A stretch of DNA of 64,000 nt from Ornithinimicrobium sp. INDO-MA30-4 (GTDB taxonomy: Bacteria > Actinomycetota > Actinomycetes > Actinomycetales > Dermatophilaceae): assembly GCF_021535045.1 (NCBI RefSeq), contig NZ_CP091056.1, forward strand, positions 992,001-1,056,000, in the 5' to 3' direction. This document shows positions 48,588-59,808 of the stretch, in pieces. Numbering within the stretch: position 1 is the stretch's first letter; every line of letters begins with the position of its first letter. Under the pieces are notes generated by a model. The model was not told the origin of the DNA, did not search any database, and saw only the letters and a list, made by a program, of their open reading frames with translations. Made by a program: the position numbers and the translations under genes.

Positions 48588-49679
48588 CTAGACAGCGCCC
48601 GGAGCCACGCCCGGAGTGATGACCGTTTCCACTGAGCCACGCACAGCGGCCCGGCGTGCCGCATCCAGGACTGCCAGCACATGCACGGCATCGCTCGGGT
48701 TGACGGGCATGGCCGCTTGCCTGCCTTCGACGTCATCGGCTGGCAACGCTAGTGCCGCAAAGAACTCTTCGTAGAAGCCTTGCTGCCCGTGCTTGGCGAC
48801 GACTACAGAACTGCGCCCCTCGTCGGAAAAGAACCAGCCGCAGTGCTGCTCGTCTTGATCTGCTAACTCGGAAATCGCCACGGGCTCACCCTCCACCGAC
48901 GCCACGACATAACTGCCCGCACTACCCAGAACTCGCCAACGCGGCCCGGGCACGGCAGCCCAGTTCGACACGCTGAGATGGCTGACAACACCACTGGCGT
49001 GACGGCATGACATGAAGGCGTCATCTTCGGCCTCGGTTGAGCGCGCCTGAATCTCGGCGTACACAGAGTCGATAGGGCCCCATAACTGAACCGCTGAATC
49101 AACGGTATGCGCGTGCAAGTCCAGCATCAGCCCACCACCTTCGGCGGCGGAAAGGTGCTCGCGCCACATGCCGGTGCCTTCCGGTCGCCAACGCTCCCAA
49201 CGCATCTCGGAGCGCAGCACCTCGCCCAATTGGCCTGACTCGACGACTGACCTCAGGGTGGCAAAATCTCGGTCGAAGCGCCGGTTGTTGAACACAGTCA
49301 GTGGTGCCTTGTTGCGAGCGGCATCGACGACGCCGAGCGCGGCCGAGGCGTCCACTGCCAGAGGCTTGTCCACGACTAAGGGGACACCAGCATCAAGGAT
49401 CTGTTCGGCCTGCTCGGCGTGCAAACCACCAGGCGTGGCCAACACAATGCAGTCATAACCCAACCGTGCACGATCAGCTAACAACTCTTCGAGCGTGGGC
49501 ACCACAGCGGCGTCGGCCAACTCAGCGTGCACCTGCTCAATTCGATCGGCGTTCGTGGTCACGACGGCAACGACCTCGCCGCCTGCCTGCTCAATCAGCG
49601 GGGCGTGGATACGGCGGCCCGCCTGGCCATACCCAACGAGCGCGACTTTGATCGCCTTCACAAATTTCTCCCTTGTCAT
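48588..49679 (-). CDS. Gfo/Idh/MocA family oxidoreductase
   Basis: 363 residues, intact. NAD(P) motif VALVGYGQAGRRIHAPLIEQ; the central DKPLAVDASAALGVVDAARN contains the EKP-like catalytic Lys (here VDKPLAV), and GGLMLDLHAHTVDSAVQLWG supplies the family His-containing loop. It oxidises an unidentified sugar, inositol or similar polyol. Divergent from lipB by 50 bases. In gene order it is an insertion relative to M. tuberculosis, together with the adjacent kinase. Confidence 0.88.
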   Translation of the reverse strand: MTREKFVKAIKVALVGYGQAGRRIHAPLIEQAGGEVVAVVTTNADRIEQVHAELADAAVVPTLEELLADRARLGYDCIVLATPGGLHAEQAEQILDAGVPLVVDKPLAVDASAALGVVDAARNKAPLTVFNNRRFDRDFATLRSVVESGQLGEVLRSEMRWERWRPEGTGMWREHLSAAEGGGLMLDLHAHTVDSAVQLWGPIDSVYAEIQARSTEAEDDAFMSCRHASGVVSHLSVSNWAAVPGPRWRVLGSAGSYVVASVEGEPVAISELADQDEQHCGWFFSDEGRSSVVVAKHGQQGFYEEFFAALALPADDVEGRQAAMPVNPSDAVHVLAVLDAARRAAVRGSVETVITPGVAPGAV

Positions 49680-49729
49680 GAAAATGTGGAATCCACCCTA
49701 GGGTCTGAAGACCGGCGTATGGTTTAACC

Positions 49730-50379
49730 ATGCGCATTGAACACCTTGGATTCGGTCCAGACGCCGTGGAATACCGCCAAGCGTGGGATGAGCAGCGGCG
49801 TGTTCATGCGCTGGTCGCTTCTCGGAGCCAAGAAGACACCGTACTGCTGTTGGAACATGAAGCTGTCTACACAGCCGGCAAGCGCACTGAGGCGCACGAG
49901 CGGCCCCTCGATGGCACACCCGTTGTTGATGTGGACCGGGGCGGGAAAATCACTTGGCATGGCCCTGGTCAACTCGTGGGCTACCCGATCGTGCGACTGC
50001 CCTCCCCGTTGATGTCGTCGCCCACGTGCGGCGCCTCGAAGACATGATGATCGGCGTGTGCGCTGACCTTGGTCTCACCGTTCAACGCGTGGATGGTCGC
50101 AGTGGCGTCTGGCTGCTAGCCGACGACAAGGGCCCCGATCGCAAAATCGGAGCCATCGGGATTCGCGTGAGCCAAGAGGTGACGATGCATGGCTTCGCTC
50201 TGAATTGCGATTGTGATCTGCGCTGGGCCGACCCCATCATTCCGTGTGGCATTGCCGACGCCGGTGTGACCTCGTTGTCTCAAGAGTTAGGTCGTGAGGT
50301 CAGCGTCACCGAGGTGCTTCCCCTGGCGCACACCCACCTACGTCGAGTATTGGCACCCCAAACTTCCGCGCACGCCTAA
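49730..50379 (+). CDS. lipB: Octanoyltransferase (one frameshift)
   Basis: About 216 residues. Moves octanoyl from acyl carrier protein to the lipoyl domain Lys, the first step of lipoate assembly. [20 protein letters not shown] and [20 protein letters not shown], then Lys in [13 protein letters not shown] and the catalytic Cys in [21 protein letters not shown] break near 50010 (CCTCCCCGTTGATG, expected CCCCGGTTGATG, giving [14 protein letters not shown]) splits it. Directly upstream of lipA; acts on the E2 lipoyl domains encoded 5 kb away. Confidence 0.92.
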
Positions 50380-50456
50380 CCGGGCATACGCTGGACACAG
50401 AAAACGTTGCCCTAGGGCAACGGAGTAACTCACCACCATGCCTACGGAGGCGCTAC

Positions 50457-51480
50457 GTGACTGTCGCACCTGAGGGACGTCGGATGCTGCGGGTCGAGGC
50501 CCGCAACTCACAAGTCCCGATCGAGCGTAAACCCGAGTGGATTCGCACTACCGCCAAAATGGGGCCCGAATACACGGCCCTAAACAAGCTAGTGAAGGGT
50601 CAAGGCCTGCACACGGTGTGCCAGGAGGCTGGCTGCCCCAACATCTTTGAATGCTGGGAAGACCGCGAAGCCACCTTCTTGATTGGTGGCGAACAGTGCA
50701 CCCGTCGTTGTGACTTCTGCCAGATCGATACGGGCAAGCCCGCCGACTTCGATGCAGGCGAGCCGCGCCGCGTGGCCGAGTCCGTAGAGCAGATGGAGTT
50801 GCGTTACGCGACTGTCACCGGTGTCGCCCGCGATGACCTCGAAGATGGCGGTGCTTGGCTCTATGCAGAGACCATCCGCCAGATTCACGCCCTGAGCGAG
50901 CAGACTGGCGTCGAGATCCTGATCCCTGACTTCAATGGCAACCCAGATCAGGTCGGCCAGGTTATTGATGCGGCTCCGGAGGTCTTCGCGCACAACGTCG
51001 AAACCGTGCCGCGTATCTTCAAGCGCATTCGCCCCGCCTTCAAATACGAGCGCTCGCTGGACGTGATCACCATGGGTCGCGATGCCGGACTGGTGACCAA
51101 GTCCAACCTGATTCTCGGGATGGGCGAGGAAGACCACGAAATCGAGCAAGCTATTCGCGACCTGCACGAGGCTGGCACTGACCTGCTCACGATCACGCAG
51201 TACCTACGCCCTTCACCGAGGCACCACCCGGTCGAGCGTTGGGTCAAGCCCGAAGAGTTCGTGCACTGGAGCGAGCTGTGTGAGGAGATCGGCTACAAGG
51301 GTGTGATGGCCGGACCGTTGGTTCGTAGTTCCTACCGCGCTGGCCGTTTGTGGGCTCAAGCAATGCACAAATCGGGCCGTCCGATTCCGGCCAATTTGGA
51401 GCACCTGGCCCAAAGGCCGAGTCCCCGCCCGTCAGGAGGCATCGGCATTAGTAGCCAAGGCCTCCGCGAACGTATCCTGA
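50457..51480 (+). CDS. lipA: Lipoyl synthase (3' frameshift)
   Basis: About 340-residue radical SAM enzyme that inserts two sulfurs into octanoyl-E2. Auxiliary cluster Cys55, Cys60, Cys66 in [15 protein letters not shown]; radical SAM cluster Cys81, Cys85, Cys88 in [26 protein letters not shown] is the conserved C-terminal Ser ligand region. After HLAQ near 51412 the frame changes; the natural end [17 protein letters not shown] stops at 51480, four bases before DUF4191. Here the net change is an extra base or two lost, unlike most breaks. Start GTG at 50457 with GGAGG upstream. Confidence 0.94.
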
Positions 51481-51484
51481 GGCT

Positions 51485-52285
51485 ATGTCAGCACGTAACA
51501 CCACGGACGCCAGCAGCCCGAAGCCGGCCAAGGAAGGTCGACGGGGGCCGTTTGGCCGTCGCCGCAAGCCACGCGACCCAAATAACCCGGGCCGCATAGC
51601 TCAGTTCCGCCAGGTCTTCACCATGACCCGCAAGCATGACCCATCGGCCATTTGGCTGATGATCTTGGCTTTCGTCGTGGTGCTGCTGGTCGCGATCGGC
51701 ATTGGTATCTGGATTGACCAGGTCATCTACCTGTCGATCATCGGTATCCCCCTGGCGTTTCTGGCTGCCATCTTCATCTTGAGCAGGCGGGCAGAAAAAG
51801 CGGCGTTCTCGCAGATTGAAGGTCAGCCCGGGGCAACCAGTGCTGTCCTGGGCTCGTTGCGTCGTGGTTGGTACTTCGACCAAGAGCCAGTTGCCGCCGA
51901 GGCTGGGGGCAAAATGCGTGGCATGCGCGACATGCACAACGCCGCAATGGTTTTCCGTGCTGTCGGCCGCCCTGGTGTTGTGCTGATCTCCGAAGGTCCG
52001 AAGGTCGCTGCTACTCGCTTGGCCCTGGCTGAAAAGCGCAAGACGAGCAGGGTCATCGGCAAGGACATCCCGGTGCACATCATCAATGTCGGCAAGGCTG
52101 ACGATCAGGTCGCGCTGTCTAAGTTGCTCAAGAAGTTGCGCAGCTATGACAAGTCGATCACCAAGGATGAGGCCCTCGCCGTGCAACGCCGACTGCGTGC
52201 ACTCGGCCCGACAAAGGCCGCAGTCCCAGCCGGTGTCGACCCCAACCGGGCACGCGCCGACCGACGCTCCATGCGTGGTCGCTGA
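51485..52285 (+). CDS. DUF4191 membrane protein
   Basis: 266 residues, intact. A basic N-terminus ([20 protein letters not shown]) with [20 protein letters not shown], two membrane helices ([20 protein letters not shown] and [20 protein letters not shown]), then a cytoplasmic domain with [40 protein letters not shown] and [20 protein letters not shown]. The family always lies beside lipA in the actinobacteria I recall (Rv2219). Function unknown. Confidence 0.9.
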   Translation: MSARNTTDASSPKPAKEGRRGPFGRRRKPRDPNNPGRIAQFRQVFTMTRKHDPSAIWLMILAFVVVLLVAIGIGIWIDQVIYLSIIGIPLAFLAAIFILSRRAEKAAFSQIEGQPGATSAVLGSLRRGWYFDQEPVAAEAGGKMRGMRDMHNAAMVFRAVGRPGVVLISEGPKVAATRLALAEKRKTSRVIGKDIPVHIINVGKADDQVALSKLLKKLRSYDKSITKDEALAVQRRLRALGPTKAAVPAGVDPNRARADRRSMRGR

Positions 52286-52303
52286 CTCACCGCATACCTC
52301 ATC

Positions 52304-52340
52304 ACAGTGGCTCGCCTCCTGCATGGAGACCAGCCACTGT
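52304..52340. terminator. Hairpin between DUF4191 and RDD genes
   Basis: ACAGTGGCT (52304-52312) pairs with AGCCACTGT (52332-52340), then TCTTGTTCT on the plus strand. Convergent gene ends. Confidence 0.6.
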
Positions 52341-52365
52341 TCTTGTTCTAGGACGTAATCGTCAA

Positions 52366-52808
52366 TTAGCGGACGCGCAGGATGACGGACTTGCCATATC
52401 GATCGTGCAGTCCCCGGTTGTTTCGGTCGGTGATCAGTGCCGGAATGGCCAAACACAACAACGCCGTGCGGATCAGCACCCCCATTGGCATGGGCGGCCG
52501 TTGTGCGGCCCAGGGTTCGAGCCGGCCGGGTGGCCGAAAACTCGCAAACCCATCACTCGATGGCCCACGGTGGAACCAAGGGTCGCGACGAGCACGATGT
52601 TTTCTACCGCAAAGATGCCAAGGACCACGAACGACTCCGCGCCAGTTGCCCCCCAGGGCACACCGAAGAGGCCGATCGCAATCAGTTGGCAAAGCGACCA
52701 ATCAATCAGGATGGCGAGGAACCGACGGAAGAAGGGCGCTACCGCTCCAGGTCCTTGGGCGGGGATGCCCCACTCTTGGCCGGGGTATGGCATTTGCGTA
52801 GTCACACA
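52366..52808 (-). CDS. RDD family membrane protein (one frameshift)
   Basis: About 148 residues. FFRRFLAILIDWSLCQLIAI has the Arg-Asp-type motif of RDD proteins; further helices are ESFVVLGIFAVENIVLVATL and GVLIRTALLCLAIPALITDR, with NNRGLHDRYGKSVILRV at the end. TVGHRVMGLRVFGHPAGS precedes a break near 52520. Start GTG at 52808 is a choice among several. It matches Rv2219A in position. Some RDD proteins act as ion exchangers; the role here is unknown. Confidence 0.8.
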
Positions 52809-52932
52809 TGAAACCCTAGACCGACGAAACACGGCAGAAACACTCGGGTGACTGTCGGTTAACCCTCAACGCTTTAGAGTGGAGTTCGAAGTCGTTGGTA
52901 AGGCTTCACATTCCATCTCCCCAGGAGGATAG

Positions 52933-54346
<1,414 letters not shown>

Positions 54347-54357
<11 letters not shown>

Positions 54358-54385
54358 TCGAAGACAGCGCTCGATCTGTGATCGA
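54347..54385 (+). repeat. 15-bp direct duplication at the glnA stop codon
   Basis: TCGATCTGTGATCGA occurs at 54347-54361, covering the last codons and TGA of glnA, and again at 54371-54385. The second copy repeats the stop-codon environment out of any gene. Confidence 0.8.
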
Positions 54386-54394
54386 GCATCACGA

Positions 54395-54424
54395 AAGGAG
54401 CGGCCCCTCAGTGGGCCGCTCCTT
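54395..54424 (+). terminator. Terminator of glnA
   Basis: AAGGAGCGGCCC (54395-54406) pairs with GGGCCGCTCCTT (54413-54424), 38 bases after the stop codon. Confidence 0.8.
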
Positions 54425-54473
54425 CGTGTTTCCCCAGCCCAATGCACGAATCTCGGGTTGCGGCTGCCACGAT

Positions 54474-55201
54474 ATGTCCATGAGGCGTCGTGAAATTTGG
54501 GAGTCCCGAACGCGCGCGCCGCTGTTGATCCTGGCTGGCGTTTTTTGTGGCCTTCGCGATTCCTATCGTTTGGCCCGACGTCGACGGAGGCGTGCCCGCC
54601 CTGTCCTTGACCACCCAGACTGTCGTGTGGATAGCTTTCTTGGTGGATTATGTGACCAGGCTTGTCCTGGCAAGACACAAAGTCGCCTTCGTTAAGTCGA
54701 ACCTTTTGGACCTGGCTGCGGTGGCCTATCCCGCCCTGCGCCCGCTCGGCCTGTTGGTTTTGCTGCAACGGCAAGCCGGCGAAAAGCTGAGGGGACACGT
54801 CGCCGCGTATGTCACGTTTGCCACAACGACAGTCGTCGGTATTGCCTCATTAGCCGTGTTGCAAGCCGAACGCCATGATCCCGCCAACGCAAACATCACC
54901 ACCTTTGTGGTGGTCACTCGTTACTGTCACGACAGTTGGCTATGGGGACTTCTATCCCGTCACCATGCAGGGACGGATTATCGCCACTCTGCTGATGCTC
55001 TGTGGCATCGCTTTGCTGGGTGTCGTGACCGCTGGCTTGGCCTCTTGGCTCATCTCCAGGATTAGCGACTCGGACGAGAGTGACCGAACGGCAAAACTCG
55101 CTGACATTCAAGACGTGCAGGAGGAATTGCGGCTCCTGCGTTCCGAGCTTGCCGCCATGCGAAAACCGGGACCTGCGGACACTGATATCGCTACCCCATG
55201 A
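54474..55201 (+). CDS. Two-pore-less potassium channel family protein (frameshifted)
   Basis: About 240 residues. The selectivity filter [20 protein letters not shown] identifies an ion channel of the KcsA-like/Ion_trans_2 type. Before it are helices [20 protein letters not shown] and [20 protein letters not shown], after it [20 protein letters not shown], and a C-terminal coiled region [18 protein letters not shown]. Breaks are at the T-run near 54545 (extra or two missing T) and near 54905. Start at the ATG at 54474 or 54480. No RCK domain. Gating stimulus not evident. Confidence 0.82.
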
Positions 55202-55250
55202 GCAGGCTTGGTGTAGGGGGGCGCAACTGCTCCGTGAGAGGATGCTGCTC

Positions 55251-56039
55251 ATGGGAAGACATACTGGATCTAGTGCAGCAGTAGGAGGTTGGGCGGCTAA
55301 GCCGGTACTTCTAGTGCTCCTCGCAGTTCTCGCCAGCGTGATGATTGCCTTCGCTATTCGTGGCCTGATGGCCACTGCGGACTCCGGCACCCTGAACACT
55401 GACCCAAGCGCTGTGGCTTCGGTTGCCCCCTCAGACGCAGCCGCGATTGCCACCGATGCCCCCGAGCCCACGACCACTGATGCAGCTGCTGCCACGAGTG
55501 CCCCAGCAGGCGCCGTAGGCCCACCAGAGGAGCTAACCGCATGCGTTTCGGAGGTCGATTCTGGTGAAGACTTCGCCAGCGCTGCCGAAAAATCAGCCGC
55601 AAACTGGGTTAAGCACTACGACGCCTCAGTGGAGCTCAATGCGGGCCGCATGACGCTTGAAGAAGCTCAAGAAGAGTGGGCCGAGTCCAAGCGTGAGGGC
55701 CCTGGTGACATGGAGCGATTCGATACTGCTCAAGCGGCCTATGACGAGGTCTTTGGGTCGTGCGCTGAACTCGCGGACACCGACGTTTCGCAGGACTATG
55801 CCGATGACGCTCAGAACTGCCAGGAACGCGGCGAAGCTCTGGCGCTGGTCGCAGAATTGTCTCAGCCCTTGAATGCCGACTGGGGCGCGCACCTGGACTT
55901 CATGCAGACCAAGGAAGCGGCTGACCCTGTGGACTACGTGGCTGACTGGCGTGATGATGTTGCGGATGCACCCAACAACGTCGATCCCTACCAGGGCGCT
56001 GTGGCACTGCTAGAAGAAGCACCATCCTGCTCCATCTAA
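55251..56039 (+). CDS. Membrane-anchored secreted protein with four Cys, unknown
   Basis: 262 residues, intact. MGRHTGSSAAVGGWAAKPVL precedes one membrane segment (LLVLLAVLASVMIAFAIRGL), then a Ser/Ala/Pro/Thr-rich linker and an acidic extracellular domain. The four Cys (ELTACVSEV, VFGSCAELA, DAQNCQERG, APSCSI) suggest two disulfides. Trp/Asp-rich helices such as SAANWVKHYDASVELNAGRM and DPVDYVADWRDDVADAPNNV dominate. The MGRH N-terminus is common in actinobacterial surface proteins. I do not recognise the family. Confidence 0.7.
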   Translation: MGRHTGSSAAVGGWAAKPVLLVLLAVLASVMIAFAIRGLMATADSGTLNTDPSAVASVAPSDAAAIATDAPEPTTTDAAAATSAPAGAVGPPEELTACVSEVDSGEDFASAAEKSAANWVKHYDASVELNAGRMTLEEAQEEWAESKREGPGDMERFDTAQAAYDEVFGSCAELADTDVSQDYADDAQNCQERGEALALVAELSQPLNADWGAHLDFMQTKEAADPVDYVADWRDDVADAPNNVDPYQGAVALLEEAPSCSI

Positions 56040-56045
56040 AGCCCC

Positions 56046-56110
56046 ACCCGCTCCTCGACGAGCGGGTATGGCTAAGGCCCGGACAACGTGTGCGGGCCTT
56101 AGCCATACCC
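56046..56110. terminator. Two alternative hairpins between convergent genes
   Basis: Stem A: ACCCGCTC (56046-56053) with GAGCGGGT (56060-56067). Stem B: an 18-bp perfect stem, 56064-56081 with 56093-56110. They share 56064-56067, so only one can fully form at a time. Located between the exported protein gene and zwf. Confidence 0.7.
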
Positions 56111-56137
56111 TCTGTTCCGGCCTACTCCGGCAAAGCC

Positions 56138-57569
56138 TTACTTCTTGGGGTTTCCTTCACGCCACTTGCGCTCAAACGGCAGACGCCAAGTGAAGGGCGC
56201 CACCAGTTGGTGAATCTGGTTGGGCCCCCACGAGCCTTCCTCGTACGGACGCACGACTGGTGGCTCCTGAAGTAGCTGCTCAGAGATCTCCCACAGTCGC
56301 TCGATACCTTCAGCTGTGGTGAAAAGGGTGCGATCACCGCGAGCCGCGTCAAAGATCAGCCGTTCATAGGCCTCTAGCACGGCACCGCCCCAGCTTGTCT
56401 CCTGCATTGAGAACTGCATAGAGAGCTTGTCGAGCTTCATTCCTGGGCCGGGGCGCTTGCCGTAGAACGACAGCGACATCCGAGTCCGGTCTGCCAGGTC
56501 AAAGGTCAAGTGGTCAGGACCGCGGTCGCCGACGCCCGAACCTGCCGGGAACATTGACTTTGGTGGCTCACGGAACGCAATCGAGATGATGCGTGCGCCT
56601 TCGGCCATCTTCTTGCCGGTACGCAAGTAGAACGGGATGCCCGCCCAGCGCCAGTTGTCGATGTAGCACTTGAGAGCGATGAACGTTTCGGTGTCGGACT
56701 CTTCCGCCACGCCAGGCGACTCGCGATAACCCAGGTACTGCCCGCGGACGACGTCCTTCGGGTCGATTGGGAGCATTGAGCGGAAGACCTTGTTCTTTTC
56801 TTCACTAATGGCATTGGGCTCAAGCGCAGTGGGTGGCTCCATGGCGGTGAAGGCCAGGATCTGGAACAGGTGGGTGACCACCATGTCCCGGTATGCGCCA
56901 GTTCCTCGTAGAAACCGGCCCGAGTCTCGAGGCCCAGAGTTTCCGGCACGTCGATCTGAATGTGGTCGATGTGGTTGCGGTGCCAGATTGGCTCAAATAG
57001 TCCGTTGGCAAACCGGAACGCCAGGATGTTCTGGGCCGCCTCTTTACCCAAAAGTGGTCGATCCGGAAGATCTGCTCTTCGTCGAACACCTCGTGCAGTT
57101 TGCGGTTGAGCTCGACAGCAGACGCGAGGTCCGTACCGAAGGGCTTTTCCATGATGATGCGGCTGCGCTCCACCAGGTCGGCGTCACGAAGCATGTAAAC
57201 AACGTCCAGAGCGGCCTTTGGCGGCACCGAGAGGTAGTGCAGGCGACGTGCACCCTCTCCTAGCTCGTTCTCCGCCTTCTCCACGGCTTTGCCGAGCGCC
57301 TTGGGGCCCGCCTTGCCTCCGACGAAGTCGACATGCTTGAGGAACTCATCCAAACCGGCGGAATCAGCTTCCCGAGTGTTGAACTCCTTGATTGCCTTTT
57401 TTGCCAAATCACGGAACTCGGTGAGATTGATCTCGTCCAGCGATGTTGCCACGACCCTCAGGTCATCGAGCAATTTGGACTGGAAAAGGTGGAGTAGCCC
57501 GGGAAGCAATTTTCGCTTTGCCAGGTCTCCTGTTGCACCGAAAAGAACGATTGTCGTCGCAGCTGCCAT
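56138..57569 (-). CDS. zwf: Glucose-6-phosphate dehydrogenase (frameshifted)
   Basis: About 477 residues; first step of the oxidative pentose phosphate pathway. NADP site [20 protein letters not shown], catalytic RIDHFLGKE joined across a break near 57058 (CACTTTTGGG, expected one more T), and [20 protein letters not shown] further on. A second break lies near 56885. It ends [16 protein letters not shown]. There is no opcA, pgl, tkt or tal beside it, unlike the main actinobacterial zwf operon, so this may be a second copy. Confidence 0.9.
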
Positions 57570-57607
57570 GCGCCTACCTTGTCAGTTTGGTTACGGGAGT
57601 GCCAGTG

Positions 57608-59730
57608 TCACGGTTTGATCTGATCGGCGCCCAATTGGTCCAGAACGAAAGAGATCTCGAAAGCTGCCTCGCGCCAGGCGTCATACCGGCCCGTTTTGCC
57701 GCCATGCCCGGCCACCATCTCGGTGCGTAGCAGTATTGGTCGATCGGCGCCGTTCGCGACGGTCTGGCGCATCTTCGCGACCCACTTGGCTGGTTCGGTG
57801 TAGTAGACGCGGGTGTCGTTCAGCCCCGTCGTCGCCAAGATAGCTGGGTATTCGACCGCTGCGAGGTTTTCGTAGGGGGTGTACTCGCGCATGTACTCAT
57901 ACACATCTGCGTTGTGCAGCGGGTCTCCCCATTCCTCCCACTCAACGACGGTCAGCGGCAGGCTCGGATCCAAGATGGTGTTCAGGGCATCAACAAATGC
58001 CACGCCAGCATGCACCACACGGAACCGGTCGGGCGCCAAATTGACGATCGCGCCCATCAACAAGCCGCCTGCCGAACGCCCCTCAGCTGCCAACCGGTCG
58101 GGCGCGACCCAACCCATCTCAATGAGGTGATCAGCACAGGCGACGAAGTCGGTGAACGAGTTCTTCTTGTTCAGCATCCGGCCTTGCTCGTACCAATGGC
58201 GGCCCATTTCACCGCCCCCACGCACGTGCGCAACAGCGTAGACAACTCCCCGATCGAGGTAGCTGAGCCGGGAAACGGAGAACCAAGGGTCGATGGAGAT
58301 TTCGTAGGAGCCATAGCCGTACAGCATGCCGGGAGCCGTGCCATCCATCGCGACATCGGCTCTGGCCACGAGTGAAATAGGGATCTGAGTTCCATCGGCG
58401 GCGGTTGCCCACACTCGGTGCTGCTGGTAATCGGCAGGGTCGTAACCACCGAGGACTGCGTGCTGCTTAACGAGCGTCATCTGTGCCGATGCCACGTCCA
58501 GATCAAAGACCGATCGGGGGGTGATCATGGACTCGACCAGGACCATCAACGTGCTGGCCGTGTAGTCCGGGTTGATGCCTACGTCCACAGTGAACAGTTC
58601 TTCGCTGACCGAGACATCCCATGCTTGGGAAATCTGCGCTCGCCCGTGCTCATCGCGCGGGATGATCTGGACGTGGGCCAGGCCGTCTCGACGCATGGAG
58701 AGCGCCAGGAAGTCCTTGAACGCGTCGACCGCGGTGAGCCTGACGCCTTCCTGGCCAGCGACAACAGTTTCCCAGTCGTGCGAGACGGAGCCATCCAGAG
58801 CGGCAACCGCCAACTCGAAATCAGGGCACGACCAATTGTGCAGAATCCAGGCGTGATCGCCAGCCAACTCAATGTCGTACTCGACGCCCTCGGCACGCTC
58901 TTGGACCACCTGGAACTCCCCGGTGGGATCACTCGCGTCGAGTAGGCGAAACTCCGTGGAGTTCTTGCTGCCCAGCGCGATCAAGAGATAGCGGTTGTCC
59001 CGCGAGGACCCCAGCCCCATCCAGAAGCGTTCATCGCCTTCGCTGAAGACCAAGACATCCTCGGTGGCAGCCGTCCCAATCTTGTGTCGCCACACTTGGT
59101 GTGGTCGCCATGCATCATCTACACGGGTGTAGAAGACGTAGTCGCCAGCTAGCGACCAGGCCACGCCAGCACCAATTCCAACGACCACGTCATCGACGAT
59201 GGCATCGGACTCAAGGTCCTTGATCAGCAGATTGAAGCGCTCATCACCCGTGTTGTCGACGGCGTAGGCCAGCAACTGGTGGTCGGGGCTGACATCGAAG
59301 GCCCCCAAAGCAAAGAACTCTTGACCTGCTGCCTCTTTGTTGCCATCGAGCAGCACTTGCTCACCCTCTGGCACCGACATGGGGTCGAGCACGGGGCGCT
59401 GGTGGCTGTCAGCCACGGCGATCCGGGCATGGACGGAGTACTGCTCCCCCTCGATGCTGCGCGAGTAGTACCACCAGCGACCATCTCGGATAGGGACGGA
59501 GAGGTCTGTCTGCTGGGTGCGCCCGCAATTTCGCTGAAGACGCTTTCGCGCAAATCTCCCAGATCTGAGGTCACCGCATCGGTGTAGGCGTTCTCAGCGT
59601 TCAAGTAGTCGATAACGTCTTGATCGGTCTTGTCGCGCAGCCATGAGTATGGGTCAACAACGACCTCGCCATGGTGCTCGCGGGCTTCGTCCCGACGCTC
59701 GGCAATGGGTGGGTTCAACTCTGAAGTCAC
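57608..59730 (-). CDS. ptrB: Prolyl oligopeptidase family S9, oligopeptidase B-like (one frameshift)
   Basis: About 705 residues. The N-terminal beta-propeller begins after DPYSWLRDKTDQDVIDYLNA. The catalytic Ser is in AAEGRSAGGLLMGAIVNLAP, the Asp in TTGLNDTRVYYTEPAKWVAK, and the His in EMVAGHGGKTGRYDAWRE. YGYGSYEISIDPWFSVSRLS and YAVAHVRGGGEMGRHWYEQG are typical of oligopeptidase B, which cleaves short peptides after Arg or Lys. A break near 59515 (GCGGGCGCACCC, expected one more C, giving AGRTQQTDLSVPIRDG) is the only one. No signal peptide; cytosolic. Confidence 0.9.
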
Positions 59731-59766
59731 CCGGACAACCTACGCGATCTTCCTGCCAGATCGCCT

Positions 59767-59795
59767 CCCCGCCCCGGCTAGTTGCCGGGACGGGG
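59767..59795 (-). terminator. Terminator after dnaE
   Basis: CCCCGCCCCGGC (59767-59778) pairs with GCCGGGACGGGG (59784-59795) apart from one internal mismatch. It lies between the dnaE stop and the downstream peptidase start on the minus strand. Confidence 0.55.
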
Positions 59796-59808
59796 CAGGT
59801 GCAACGAC

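Noticed and set aside
51488..52456. 322-codon minus-strand open frame opposite DUF4191
   Set aside because: Lies opposite a well-recognised intact gene and lacks any domain.
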